From positions 80,039,000 through 80,102,999 of the forward strand of contig NC_134700.1 of assembly GCF_043290135.1 (NCBI RefSeq): a stretch of 64,000 bases of DNA, in the 5' to 3' direction. The notes beneath the pieces are model-generated. The model saw nothing but the letters and a program-made list of their open reading frames with translations. It was not told the DNA's origin and made no database searches. This document shows, piece after piece, positions 12,865-22,803 of the stretch; position 1 is the first letter of the stretch, and the number at the start of each line of letters is the position of its first letter. This stretch comes from Rhipicephalus microplus. Its lineage: Eukaryota; Arthropoda; Arachnida; Ixodida; Ixodidae. The translations under genes and the position numbers were made by a program.

Positions 12865-14997
12865 TCACTGTGTCGAATCAAGGTAATGAAGTTCTTTTTG
12901 AGAAAGCGATACAGATGGTTGGCTAACGCACATGTCAGATAATTTCGCGATTTCATATGCCTCCATAATCTCCCTTGTCATTTTGCCAGGAGCCTTAGAT
13001 AGAATTTTAGTTTTTTCGAAGAGGGGTATACATCCACAATCTCGGCAATGGATGCCCAAATGGCCCGAGATTGCTTTCGTGACATTATAATGATGTTCTT
13101 TCAATCTCTGATTGATACATCGGCCAGTTTGACCAATATAGGTTCTTCCACAAGAAAGCAGAATAGCATAAACAACATTGCGAATGCAGTTCACAAAAAT
13201 TGTTCGATGATTAATAAGGCAGGTGTTTGCACTGTTACACTGTGAATTAACGCGTCGACACAACCTATGTAGACGTTCGGGAGCTGAAAAGATCACATCC
13301 ACTCCTGCCTTTCCCGCGATCCTTCTGAGATTATGCGATACACCATGCAAGTACGGAACGACGGCCACTTTTTTTGCTGTACGACCATTACTGCCTTTAG
13401 GTGGGTGTTTTAGCTTCCTGCTCAAACCCTCTGCGACAGAGCTCAGCACACAAATTGGGTAACCAGACTCTGCTAAGCGCTTGGCTTGGTTCAGAAAACT
13501 GCTTTCAACTTTGTGATTACAGGACTTCCTAAGAGAGTTATTAAAACAGGATTGTACAACGGCGCGTTTCACGAGCTTTGAATGGGCGGAGGAAAACGGC
13601 AGGACGGGCTTATTGCCCCTTGGCTCATAACTCCAACACACTTTCTCAGATGAAAAGTAGATACCTAAGTCCAAAAACCTAATGAAATTGCCCTCGGGCA
13701 TTTCATGCGTCAAGACCAATGGAGAAAGGGTTTCCGTGAAAGTGGTTACAATTTTTGAAACCTCATTGTCGAAACTACATGAGTCATTGTTTAAAACAAT
13801 TAAGAAATCGTCGACAAATCTAAACACACGTACAACATCAGGGTGATTTTTGAGGCGATCATAAAGGGCCTGGTCGTGATAGGCTAAGTACAAGTCACTT
13901 AAGCAAGGGGCAATACAAGAACCAATACAGATTCCATTCTTCTGTTTAACAACAGTACCATCCCATGAGGCGTAAGTGGAATTAACATACAAATAAAGAA
14001 GTTCCAAGAACTGATCGCAAGTCAAACCGGAGGCGTTTTGAAAACGTACTGATCCAAACTTGTCTATGCAACGGCCTACACATGTCATAAGGTCATCTTG
14101 AGGGAGAGAATAATAAAGATCCTTCAGATCAATAGAGAAGGCTAAAAAGTTTCTGTCATGATTGTTTTTAAAGAAATCCACGACATGTTCAGAGTTACTT
14201 ACTAAAAATGGATCTTCGACTGGCAAAAGCTTCAAAAACTTCTTTAAAAATACTGCTACATGTTTCTGCCAGCTAGCGTTTTCCGACACTATCACACGGA
14301 ACGGGAAACCCGGTTTGTGCGTTTTTGCTGAAAAAAATACATCAAGATGATTCTTCGTGCTTTTTTCAATGGATCGAGACAAATGATCGAGCTTGAAGCT
14401 TTTGCACAAGTTTTTTGCGTCGTTTTGAACTTTCTTAAGGGCCACGTCTTTATGAACCCTAAAAGTAGACGAAATAGATTCATGAGCTTTTGAATTATAC
14501 CTAGTCCGATCTAAAACCACAAAACCACCTTCCTTATCCGCGGGAACAAGTGTGAGCGAATGCTCCTTCATATACTTAACAGTTCTGAACAAGGAAAACT
14601 TTCCTGCTAAGGAACGGGAACGCATAAGTACATCCACACCTTCCGATACACACCTATCCGACTCGGCGTCAGGCACTTGCTTGGAAACTTGTCGCACCAT
14701 TCCCAACAGTTCGGGAGCAGATTTCTTGGGTTCAACAGCGAACTTTGGCCCAAGTTCCAGTACCTCTCGAATGTTGTCTGGTAGCGTGGTGTTGCCGATG
14801 ACTTTCACCTGGCTTTTCGGCACAGGGGTCTTCTTACGAAGGCTCTGCCTCAGGCCTGGCAAAACGTGATTCCATAGGAATTCCGTCGTGCGGTTGATGA
14901 TCCGTGAAAAGTGAGCCCAAGCGTTTTCAGATCCTGTAGTCTTCAGGCGCAGTCTCAAGATATCTCTGAGACTGCGCCTTTCTTTAAAAACAATCAT
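12865..14997 (-). CDS. Penelope-like polyprotein, inverted copy 1 (N-terminally truncated): RT + GIY-YIG endonuclease
   Basis: The uninterrupted 710-codon minus-strand frame encodes a Penelope-like reverse transcriptase fused to a C-terminal GIY-YIG endonuclease. True element sequence begins at about codon 10 (RDILRLRLKTTG); the first residues come from antisense of the neighbouring copy across the junction at 14967-14997. Visible landmarks are the DKG-like motif (VPADKEGGFVV), FSIDLKDLYYS, QKNGICIGSCIAPCLSDLYL, the catalytic FVDDFLIV, and the endonuclease's VYAILL and TYIGQTGR blocks preceded by a Cys/His cluster. It lacks about 80 N-terminal residues present in copy 3. The frame is otherwise clean and matches copy 3 residue for residue. 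Without the native start it is probably not expressed normally. Confidence 0.9.
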   Translation of the reverse strand: MIVFKERRSLRDILRLRLKTTGSENAWAHFSRIINRTTEFLWNHVLPGLRQSLRKKTPVPKSQVKVIGNTTLPDNIREVLELGPKFAVEPKKSAPELLGMVRQVSKQVPDAESDRCVSEGVDVLMRSRSLAGKFSLFRTVKYMKEHSLTLVPADKEGGFVVLDRTRYNSKAHESISSTFRVHKDVALKKVQNDAKNLCKSFKLDHLSRSIEKSTKNHLDVFFSAKTHKPGFPFRVIVSENASWQKHVAVFLKKFLKLLPVEDPFLVSNSEHVVDFFKNNHDRNFLAFSIDLKDLYYSLPQDDLMTCVGRCIDKFGSVRFQNASGLTCDQFLELLYLYVNSTYASWDGTVVKQKNGICIGSCIAPCLSDLYLAYHDQALYDRLKNHPDVVRVFRFVDDFLIVLNNDSCSFDNEVSKIVTTFTETLSPLVLTHEMPEGNFIRFLDLGIYFSSEKVCWSYEPRGNKPVLPFSSAHSKLVKRAVVQSCFNNSLRKSCNHKVESSFLNQAKRLAESGYPICVLSSVAEGLSRKLKHPPKGSNGRTAKKVAVVPYLHGVSHNLRRIAGKAGVDVIFSAPERLHRLCRRVNSQCNSANTCLINHRTIFVNCIRNVVYAILLSCGRTYIGQTGRCINQRLKEHHYNVTKAISGHLGIHCRDCGCIPLFEKTKILSKAPGKMTREIMEAYEIAKLSDMCVSQPSVSLSQKELHYLDSTQ

Positions 14998-16290
14998 GAC
15001 AGAAACTTTTTAGCCTTCTCTATTGATCTGAAGGATCTTTATTATTCTCTCCCTCAAGATGACCTTATGACATGTGTAGGCCGTTGCATAGACAAGTTTG
15101 GATCAGTACGTTTTCAAAACGCCTCCGGTTTGACTTGCGATCAGTTCTTGGAACTTCTTTATTTGTATGTTAATTCCACTTACGCCTCATGGGATGGTAC
15201 TGTTGTTAAACAGAAGAATGGAATCTGTATTGGTTCTTGTATTGCCCCTTGCTTAAGTGACTTGTACTTAGCCTATCACGACCAGGCCCTTTATGATCGC
15301 CTCAAAAATCACCCTGATGTTGTACGTGTGTTTAGATTTGTCGACGATTTCTTAATTGTTTTAAACAATGACTCATGTAGTTTCGACAATGAGGTTTCAA
15401 AAATTGTAACCACTTTCACGGAAACCCTTTCTCCATTGGTCTTGACGCATGAAATGCCCGAGGGCAATTTCATTAGGTTTTTGGACTTAGGTATCTACTT
15501 TTCATCTGAGAAAGTGTGTTGGAGTTATGAGCCAAGGGGCAATAAGCCCGTCCTGCCGTTTTCCTCCGCCCATTCAAAGCTCGTGAAACGCGCCGTTGTA
15601 CAATCCTGTTTTAATAACTCTCTTAGGAAGTCCTGTAATCACAAAGTTGAAAGCAGTTTTCTGAACCAAGCCAAGCGCTTAGCAGAGTCTGGTTACCCAA
15701 TTTGTGTGCTGAGCTCTGTCGCAGAGGGTTTGAGCAGGAAGCTAAAACACCCACCTAAAGGCAGTAATGGTCGTACAGCAAAAAAAGTGGCCGTCGTTCC
15801 GTACTTGCATGGTGTATCGCATAATCTCAGAAGGATCGCGGGAAAGGCAGGAGTGGATGTGATCTTTTCAGCTCCCGAACGTCTACATAGGTTGTGTCGA
15901 CGCGTTAATTCACAGTGTAACAGTGCAAACACCTGCCTTATTAATCATCGAACAATTTTTGTGAACTGCATTCGCAATGTTGTTTATGCTATTCTGCTTT
16001 CTTGTGGAAGAACCTATATTGGTCAAACTGGCCGATGTATCAATCAGAGATTGAAAGAACATCATTATAATGTCACGAAAGCAATCTCGGGCCATTTGGG
16101 CATCCATTGCCGAGATTGTGGATGTATACCCCTCTTCGAAAAAACTAAAATTCTATCTAAGGCTCCTGGCAAAATGACAAGGGAGATTATGGAGGCATAT
16201 GAAATCGCGAAATTATCTGACATGTGCGTTAGCCAACCATCTGTATCGCTTTCTCAAAAAGAACTTCATTACCTTGATTCGACACAGTGA
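14911..16290 (+). CDS. Penelope-like polyprotein, truncated copy 2: RT C-terminal half + GIY-YIG endonuclease
   Basis: The 459-codon plus-strand frame begins in antisense of copy 1; genuine element sequence starts at the FFKNNHDRNFLAFSID block (about 14980). The copy keeps the RT palm motifs including FVDD, and the whole endonuclease with TYIGQTGR, and stops at the same point as copy 3. It lacks the N-terminal domain and RT finger region, so it cannot encode a complete enzyme. In Penelope-like biology such a 5'-truncated upstream copy acts as a pLTR, placing 3'-terminal sequence upstream of the full copy; its 3' UTR (16291-16496) lies directly before the start of copy 3. Identical amino acids to copies 1 and 3. 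Confidence 0.85.
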   Translation: MSPSVFRSCSLQAQSQDISETAPFFKNNHDRNFLAFSIDLKDLYYSLPQDDLMTCVGRCIDKFGSVRFQNASGLTCDQFLELLYLYVNSTYASWDGTVVKQKNGICIGSCIAPCLSDLYLAYHDQALYDRLKNHPDVVRVFRFVDDFLIVLNNDSCSFDNEVSKIVTTFTETLSPLVLTHEMPEGNFIRFLDLGIYFSSEKVCWSYEPRGNKPVLPFSSAHSKLVKRAVVQSCFNNSLRKSCNHKVESSFLNQAKRLAESGYPICVLSSVAEGLSRKLKHPPKGSNGRTAKKVAVVPYLHGVSHNLRRIAGKAGVDVIFSAPERLHRLCRRVNSQCNSANTCLINHRTIFVNCIRNVVYAILLSCGRTYIGQTGRCINQRLKEHHYNVTKAISGHLGIHCRDCGCIPLFEKTKILSKAPGKMTREIMEAYEIAKLSDMCVSQPSVSLSQKELHYLDSTQ

Positions 16291-16533
16291 CTTGTACTTT
16301 TACTATGTAGTGCAATTTACACGTGCTTGGTTCTACGATGTGATTCCGCGATATGTTCTTTATGTTTATGTTATTTCCGCTCGCTCGGTATATATTTATC
16401 GGTTCGTGCGAAAATAAAAGATCAGTTGAAAGTAGCGCTCTGTATGTGTCTGTCTCTTCTACGTCCTTGTCTGTTTTGCGCTTACTCACTCTTAATGGAT
16501 TCAAACCAACTAGCCCACCAACGTGTTTTGGCA

Positions 16534-18873
16534 ATGTTTATTTCTAGTACATCGGGCATTCCTTCGTGGTACCTCGTTGAACCTTGCCGCCTAGTCCCGC
16601 TCCTTGCAACAGCTGCTTGTAGAGCTCGCATGCTCGGCTTCTGTGTCCGTCACAAAATTTTGCCACCCGAAGTTCTCGCTTTATTTGGGTTCTGCCAGCC
16701 CTCAATCAGCCACGGCATTCGGATCTGCAAACTAATGCGCTCGGAATGGCATCGACAAGTGCGAATGTACAGAGATATCTTGAGACTGCGCCTGAAGACT
16801 ACAGGATCTGAAAACGCTTGGGCTCACTTTTCACGGATCATCAACCGCACGACGGAATTCCTATGGAATCACGTTTTGCCAGGCCTGAGGCAGAGCCTTC
16901 GTAAGAAGACCCCTGTGCCGAAAAGCCAGGTGAAAGTCATCGGCAACACCACGCTACCAGACAACATTCGAGAGGTACTGGAACTTGGGCCAAAGTTCGC
17001 TGTTGAACCCAAGAAATCTGCTCCCGAACTGTTGGGAATGGTGCGACAAGTTTCCAAGCAAGTGCCTGACGCCGAGTCGGATAGGTGTGTATCGGAAGGT
17101 GTGGATGTACTTATGCGTTCCCGTTCCTTAGCAGGAAAGTTTTCCTTGTTCAGAACTGTTAAGTATATGAAGGAGCATTCGCTCACACTTGTTCCCGCGG
17201 ATAAGGAAGGTGGTTTTGTGGTTTTAGATCGGACTAGGTATAATTCAAAAGCTCATGAATCTATTTCGTCTACTTTTAGGGTTCATAAAGACGTGGCCCT
17301 TAAGAAAGTTCAAAACGACGCAAAAAACTTGTGCAAAAGCTTCAAGCTCGATCATTTGTCTCGATCCATTGAAAAAAGCACGAAGAATCATCTTGATGTA
17401 TTTTTTTCAGCAAAAACGCACAAACCGGGTTTCCCGTTCCGTGTGATAGTGTCGGAAAACGCTAGCTGGCAGAAACATGTAGCAGTATTTTTAAAGAAGT
17501 TTTTGAAGCTTTTGCCAGTCGAAGATCCATTTTTAGTAAGTAACTCTGAACATGTCGTGGATTTCTTTAAAAACAATCATGACAGAAACTTTTTAGCCTT
17601 CTCTATTGATCTGAAGGATCTTTATTATTCTCTCCCTCAAGATGACCTTATGACATGTGTAGGCCGTTGCATAGACAAGTTTGGATCAGTACGTTTTCAA
17701 AACGCCTCCGGTTTGACTTGCGATCAGTTCTTGGAACTTCTTTATTTGTATGTTAATTCCACTTACGCCTCATGGGATGGTACTGTTGTTAAACAGAAGA
17801 ATGGAATCTGTATTGGTTCTTGTATTGCCCCTTGCTTAAGTGACTTGTACTTAGCCTATCACGACCAGGCCCTTTATGATCGCCTCAAAAATCACCCTGA
17901 TGTTGTACGTGTGTTTAGATTTGTCGACGATTTCTTAATTGTTTTAAACAATGACTCATGTAGTTTCGACAATGAGGTTTCAAAAATTGTAACCACTTTC
18001 ACGGAAACCCTTTCTCCATTGGTCTTGACGCATGAAATGCCCGAGGGCAATTTCATTAGGTTTTTGGACTTAGGTATCTACTTTTCATCTGAGAAAGTGT
18101 GTTGGAGTTATGAGCCAAGGGGCAATAAGCCCGTCCTGCCGTTTTCCTCCGCCCATTCAAAGCTCGTGAAACGCGCCGTTGTACAATCCTGTTTTAATAA
18201 CTCTCTTAGGAAGTCCTGTAATCACAAAGTTGAAAGCAGTTTTCTGAACCAAGCCAAGCGCTTAGCAGAGTCTGGTTACCCAATTTGTGTGCTGAGCTCT
18301 GTCGCAGAGGGTTTGAGCAGGAAGCTAAAACACCCACCTAAAGGCAGTAATGGTCGTACAGCAAAAAAAGTGGCCGTCGTTCCGTACTTGCATGGTGTAT
18401 CGCATAATCTCAGAAGGATCGCGGGAAAGGCAGGAGTGGATGTGATCTTTTCAGCTCCCGAACGTCTACATAGGTTGTGTCGACGCGTTAATTCACAGTG
18501 TAACAGTGCAAACACCTGCCTTATTAATCATCGAACAATTTTTGTGAACTGCATTCGCAATGTTGTTTATGCTATTCTGCTTTCTTGTGGAAGAACCTAT
18601 ATTGGTCAAACTGGCCGATGTATCAATCAGAGATTGAAAGAACATCATTATAATGTCACGAAAGCAATCTCGGGCCATTTGGGCATCCATTGCCGAGATT
18701 GTGGATGTATACCCCTCTTCGAAAAAACTAAAATTCTATCTAAGGCTCCTGGCAAAATGACAAGGGAGATTATGGAGGCATATGAAATCGCGAAATTATC
18801 TGACATGTGCGTTAGCCAACCATCTGTATCGCTTTCTCAAAAAGAACTTCATTACCTTGATTCGACACAGTGA
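16534..18873 (+). CDS. Penelope-like polyprotein, full copy 3: RT + GIY-YIG endonuclease
   Basis: This is a 779-codon open frame from the ATG at 16534. The frame stays open upstream to 16327, but that part is the 3' UTR of copy 2 and starts at a TTG, so I prefer the ATG 37 nt after the unit boundary. The protein would copy element RNA into DNA and nick the target. Domains: an N-terminal region with the DKG-like motif near residue 223, RT palm motif FSIDLKDLYYS near 354, catalytic FVDD at 463-466, a Cys/His cluster before the endonuclease, then a GIY-YIG domain with VYAI (~677) and TYIGQTGR (~690). It lacks obvious frameshifts or stops, so it may be competent. A shared 3' UTR follows to 19078. 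Confidence 0.9.
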   Translation: MFISSTSGIPSWYLVEPCRLVPLLATAACRARMLGFCVRHKILPPEVLALFGFCQPSISHGIRICKLMRSEWHRQVRMYRDILRLRLKTTGSENAWAHFSRIINRTTEFLWNHVLPGLRQSLRKKTPVPKSQVKVIGNTTLPDNIREVLELGPKFAVEPKKSAPELLGMVRQVSKQVPDAESDRCVSEGVDVLMRSRSLAGKFSLFRTVKYMKEHSLTLVPADKEGGFVVLDRTRYNSKAHESISSTFRVHKDVALKKVQNDAKNLCKSFKLDHLSRSIEKSTKNHLDVFFSAKTHKPGFPFRVIVSENASWQKHVAVFLKKFLKLLPVEDPFLVSNSEHVVDFFKNNHDRNFLAFSIDLKDLYYSLPQDDLMTCVGRCIDKFGSVRFQNASGLTCDQFLELLYLYVNSTYASWDGTVVKQKNGICIGSCIAPCLSDLYLAYHDQALYDRLKNHPDVVRVFRFVDDFLIVLNNDSCSFDNEVSKIVTTFTETLSPLVLTHEMPEGNFIRFLDLGIYFSSEKVCWSYEPRGNKPVLPFSSAHSKLVKRAVVQSCFNNSLRKSCNHKVESSFLNQAKRLAESGYPICVLSSVAEGLSRKLKHPPKGSNGRTAKKVAVVPYLHGVSHNLRRIAGKAGVDVIFSAPERLHRLCRRVNSQCNSANTCLINHRTIFVNCIRNVVYAILLSCGRTYIGQTGRCINQRLKEHHYNVTKAISGHLGIHCRDCGCIPLFEKTKILSKAPGKMTREIMEAYEIAKLSDMCVSQPSVSLSQKELHYLDSTQ

Positions 18874-19078
18874 CTTGTACTTTTACTATGTAGTGCAATT
18901 TACACGTGCTTGGTTCTACGATGTGATTCCGCGATATGTTCTTTATGTTTATGTTATTTCCGCTCGCTCGGTATATATTTATCGGTTCGTGCGAAAATAA
19001 AAGATCAGTTGAAAGTAGCGCTCTGTATGTGTCTGTCTCTTCTACGTCCTTGTCTGTTTTGCGCTTACTCACTCTTAA

Positions 19079-21074
19079 TAGTTTCTTTTGTACTTGCAAA
19101 TGTCATCTGTTCACACAGACACTGAGATTTCGCGTCCTAGTTTAACGAGCTTTTTAACGAGGCGAACAAGTACGATATTAAATAATGTTGGGCTCAGGAT
19201 TCCACCTTGATGCACGTCACGGTAGATGGGATGCTTTTTTGTGTCACCGTCAGCAGTAGATATGAATATAGTTCGTTCTTAAAGATAGCTGGCTATCCAT
19301 TGATGCATGCAGCTACCAATGCCATAGCCTTCAAGAGCATTTAGAATAGTATCATGCAGAACATTGTCGAATGGACCTTTAATATCAACAAATACTGCAG
19401 CCATTAATTGTCGGCGCCGTTTCTTATGTTTGACGGTTGTTACCAAATCAATCACACTGTCAATTGATGACCTTCACTTCCGGAAGCCAGTCATGGCGTC
19501 TGGATATACTCTTTGCTTCACTAGGAGCCATTCCAAGCGCATCAGAACCATTCGTTCCATAAGTTTTCCTACAGAACTTGCTAGCGCCACAGGTCTGTAG
19601 GATAGCATATCACGGAAAGACTTGCCAATTTTTAGCAATGCCACGATTATGCTAGTTTTCCAGTGTACCGGTACAATTTCAGATGCCCAAGAAAGGTTGT
19701 ACAAAGACAGCGGTTCTTCGGTTGCCCGAGGACCAAGGGGCGCAGGGTGGCATAGCTGATTCCATCAGGCCCAGGTGCACTAGAACGTTGCGAAGTAGAC
19801 ATAGCCGCATGAAGCTCTTGCAACGTGAAAGGATGATCGAGACGGACGTCTGCCGTAGGGGGTGCGCACCGAAGCAGTGAGCCATCTTTTGTTGCAGAGC
19901 CGGAGAGGTGCATGCAAAATTCTTCGATCTGTTTCTCACTGCATGTTCTTATGATGGCCAATGCCCGGAAAGGACGCAGTCGCTGAGGAGACGATGGTAG
20001 AGCTCGTACGACGTTCCATATTTTAGACAGTGGTTTTCGATGGTCCAGGTTGGTGCAAAATGACTTTCAGTTTTGGCGGCCAAGCCTTTCTAACTACCTC
20101 TGAATTTTCTTTTGCACGTTAGAAGAGGTCCTCAGGTCTGGGATCGATTTCGTTTGCCTGTATTTGCGTTCAGCTCAACGACGAACTGCCCGCAGCTCTT
20201 CATATACCACATCAACCGGCTTCCTGGAATTAGGTGTTGTGACAACTCGTGTAGTGGTCTGTACTGCGGTGGCAATTTTTCTTCAATTTTTGTCGGAGAA
20301 ACTATAGAGCTACAAGACTTTCTAGCTCTTCTTGAAAAGCCTCCCAGTCTGTGCATCACCTTCGAATTCTTGCAACGCGGGTATACCATTGTAGTTGTAT
20401 GTAAGTAGGAATGTGATCACTACCATATGTTTCAATTCCGCGCACCAAGCGGTGGATGTTGAAAGGCACCGAGAAGCGATAGCCAAGTCGAGACAGCTGC
20501 TGTACGTTGAGCCACGAAGATATGTCGGTGACCTGTCGTTTAGAATATGAAGGCCATTGTTGCCTGTGAAGTCTAGGAGTTGTCTTCCCCGAGTACTTAC
20601 GACGCTGCTGCCCCAAAGATGGTGATGTGCATTGAAGTCACCTACGATGATGTGAAGTCCTTGAGTCGAGTCGATGACAAGTTTCAGGTGTTCAGCGTCA
20701 AATGTCCCGCTCGAGAAAACGTAACCACCAATGATAGATACCGTACGTCTCTTTATCTTCAACGTGATCAAAACGTACTCATTGCTGGTATGCATAGGTA
20801 TTTGGTTATGGGAATACGTGAGCTCACAACGCACGAATAGTATAACTTTGCTCGGGTTTCCACTTATCTGGGAAGTGAATTATTCATATCCAGGCAGTCT
20901 CAGTGGTGAAGTCATATTCGGCTTGCATATCACAGAAACAGGGAATGGATATTTCAGCATTCTCTGTTTAAAACCTCCAAGGTGACCCCATAGCCCTCGA
21001 GCGTTCCATTTAAATATAACAGAACGACTAATTTTTTCACTCAGTGATGACGATGAGGCTGCTGAAGCCATCAT
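19079..21074 (-). pseudogene. I-type LINE, 5' part of ORF2: endonuclease + reverse transcriptase
   Basis: On the minus strand the order is an apurinic-type endonuclease (IFKWNARGLWG near 21000; VGDFNAHHHLW and SCLDLAIASR near 20560-20700) followed by RT fingers and palm (APGPDGISYATLRPL near 19750, SYRPVALASSVGKLMERM near 19560, AAVFVDIKGPFDNVLHD near 19400). The frame is broken several times. The DD catalytic region lies at about 19100 and is followed immediately by the Penelope-like insertion; the ORF continues at 12622 and below. The FVDIKG-FDNV wording and the post-RT block place it in the I group rather than Jockey, though this is a judgement by eye. Confidence 0.8.
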
Positions 21075-21118
21075 TTTTGTTGGTTTTAAATACCACTAAG
21101 CACCGGTTCTAGTCAGTC

Positions 21119-22523
21119 TAGATTTTGCACTGCAGCCATGGCAACAGACGTCTTGACACCAACAGGCAGCATTCGCAAAGCACGGATCAACTGTGTAAGC
21201 ATTGCTTTGATTTTCCCATCCGATGACGAAGTCTCATGTTAAAGTCGGTTTTTTGGTTCTTGAACTTCAGCCCTCCGAGGCGGAAGAGAAGGCTATGAGG
21301 TATTATCCGTCACGTTCTTCAAAGAAGGTGTCACTCGAGGATGAAACACCGCTTCGGATATAAAAGGATTTCTCGCTGGCTCATCAGGCAATACAGGTTT
21401 TCGTACTCTTGTCGATGCTTATCTCCTCCTGCGGTTACGAGAGCCCGTCCAGCGATGGTGCGCCTTAGAAGCGGCTTCTCTATGCGTAGAGTGATCTCGT
21501 ACGATCTTCCTAAGCACAGTCATTTCAGTCTTTATTTTAGGGCAATCTTTCGACCTCGACTCATGCGGGCCATCACAGTTAGAGCACTTCATGGTAGATA
21601 TCCCGCATGATGACTCTTCATGACCTCCTCTGCAGCGGGGACAAGTCAACCTGTTCACGTACACAGCGCGAACGTGACCAAATTTTTGACATTTGCGGCA
21701 CTGTAATGGCCTAGGTACGTACGGGCGGACGGGATGCCTCACACAGCCCACTTTCACAAGTGATATCAATGTGTCCCCCTCAAAAACTATCTTCACACAT
21801 TTCGACTGTCTAAAACGGTGTACGTCTGTGATATTGACAGTCGAGGATATCAGCTAACAAATCACTGCTATCGGTATTCTTACCTACATCAGAAATCACA
21901 CCAGCAATGGTGCAGCCTCCGTTTGTAATGAAGGAGCCCACAGGTATGTTGCCCGTCTGAGTCACAGCCTTCAATTTTTCGAGGTTCGCTCATGTAAAAA
22001 CGTCAACAGCGAGTATGTTCCTTTTGGAATTAATGTGGACCTTTTTTATCTGTCCTGGAGCTATCCTTCCAAGATAGTCCGTGAGAGCTTGTCAATTCAA
22101 GGAATTCAGGTTGCCTGTAGCAGCGATAGGGACGTAATCAATCGTGCACCTCTGCGGAGAGGACGATGCATTGTGATTGAGCTCACTCACACTTGAAGTC
22201 CTGCGAAGCATCCTCTTCAAGCGCCGGTTGGTGGCCTCAGCATATCCACCGTCAGATTTCATGTCATCCCCATCAGAGCATCTCGATGACCTTGGTAGCG
22301 CCATGTACAGATGCTCAAGCGCACCAGTCCAATTTGACGCTTGCAGGTCACACCCCGGTCTTGGCAGAAACGGGGGCGAAGCATCCGTTCTTGCTGCCGC
22401 CATCACACCCACCACGGAGGCGACCGTACGAGTAAATTTGAGTAAAACCAACAGACGAACAGTAACAGCAGCACAGCAGTGATAGAAAGAGGGAGACCAT
22501 ACAGAAACAAATATATTGAACAC
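21119..22523 (-). pseudogene. I-type LINE ORF1 (gag-like, zinc knuckles)
   Basis: Minus-strand ORF1 of the same LINE, broken into at least two frames. The N-terminal part (22092-22523) is Ser-rich. The C-terminal part (21419-21796) carries three Cys-His nucleic-acid-binding knuckles: CRKCQKFGHVRAVY... (last Cys lost), CPRCRGGHEESSC and CSNCDGPHESRSKDC. The arrangement matches the RNA-binding ORF1 of I- and Jockey-type LINEs. The loss of the last cysteine of the first knuckle and the frame breaks show decay. The element's 5' edge is near 22530, where a SINE has landed. Confidence 0.75.
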
Positions 22524-22551
22524 TGTTATTTACGAGGTCAGTGCACATTAA

Positions 22552-22789
22552 TGATTAATATGTGAGGTTTACCATCACCAAACTACCATATGATTACGAG
22601 AGACGCCGTAATGGAGGGCTCCGGAAATTTCGACCACCTGGAGTTCTTTAACGAGCACCCAAATCTGAGCACACGGGCCTACAACCTTTTCGCATCCATT
22701 GGAAAGGCAGCCACCGAAGCCGGGATTCGATCTCGCGACCAGAGGTTCAGCAGCCGAGTACCTAAGCCACTAGACCACCGCGGCGGGGC
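22552..22789 (-). mobile_element. tRNA-derived SINE (Ruka-like), minus strand, copy 3, with target duplication
   Basis: A minus-strand copy with tRNA-like head at 22720-22789 (B-box complement 'gggattcgatctcg') and the family body. It is flanked by a 14-bp duplication TCAGTGCAC(A/G)TTAA at 22538-22551 and 22790-22803 with one mismatch. It sits at the 5' edge of the I-type LINE. Confidence 0.9.
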
Positions 22790-22803
22790 TCAGTGCACGT
22801 TAA

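Larger units (their letters stand above)
12623..19078. mobile_element. composite Penelope-like element: inverted + truncated + full tandem copy, one target duplication
   Basis: A 6456-bp insertion flanked by an 11-bp direct repeat TAGTTTCTTTT (12612-12622 and 19079-19089). It contains copy 1 on the minus strand (12623 to about 14966), copy 2 on the plus strand, 5'-truncated (about 14980-16496), and copy 3 on the plus strand, full length (16497-19078). Copies 2 and 3 are head-to-tail; copy 1 is inverted and joined to copy 2 through a fold-back. Encoded proteins are identical wherever the copies overlap, so all three very likely arrived in one event. Penelope-like elements are known for partial tandem (pLTR) and inverted arrangements; this is a clean example. 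It lies inside, and is younger than, the I-type LINE. Confidence 0.9.

Noticed and set aside
12621..12926. Plus- and minus-strand short frames around the Penelope-like 3' UTR
   Set aside because: The same frames recur in all copies because the UTR is repeated; they are not independent genes.
13048..14869. Antisense frames of 60-105 codons inside the Penelope-like copies
   Set aside because: They repeat identically as shadows of the real ORF in each copy.
16327..16533. N-terminal extension of the full Penelope-like ORF
   Set aside because: It is read from the 3' UTR of the preceding tandem copy and begins at a TTG; the ATG at 16534 lies inside the true unit.
16278..16545. Hammerhead ribozyme in the pLTR
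   Set aside because: Penelope-like elements often carry one, but I found no CTGATGA...GAAA core on either strand here.
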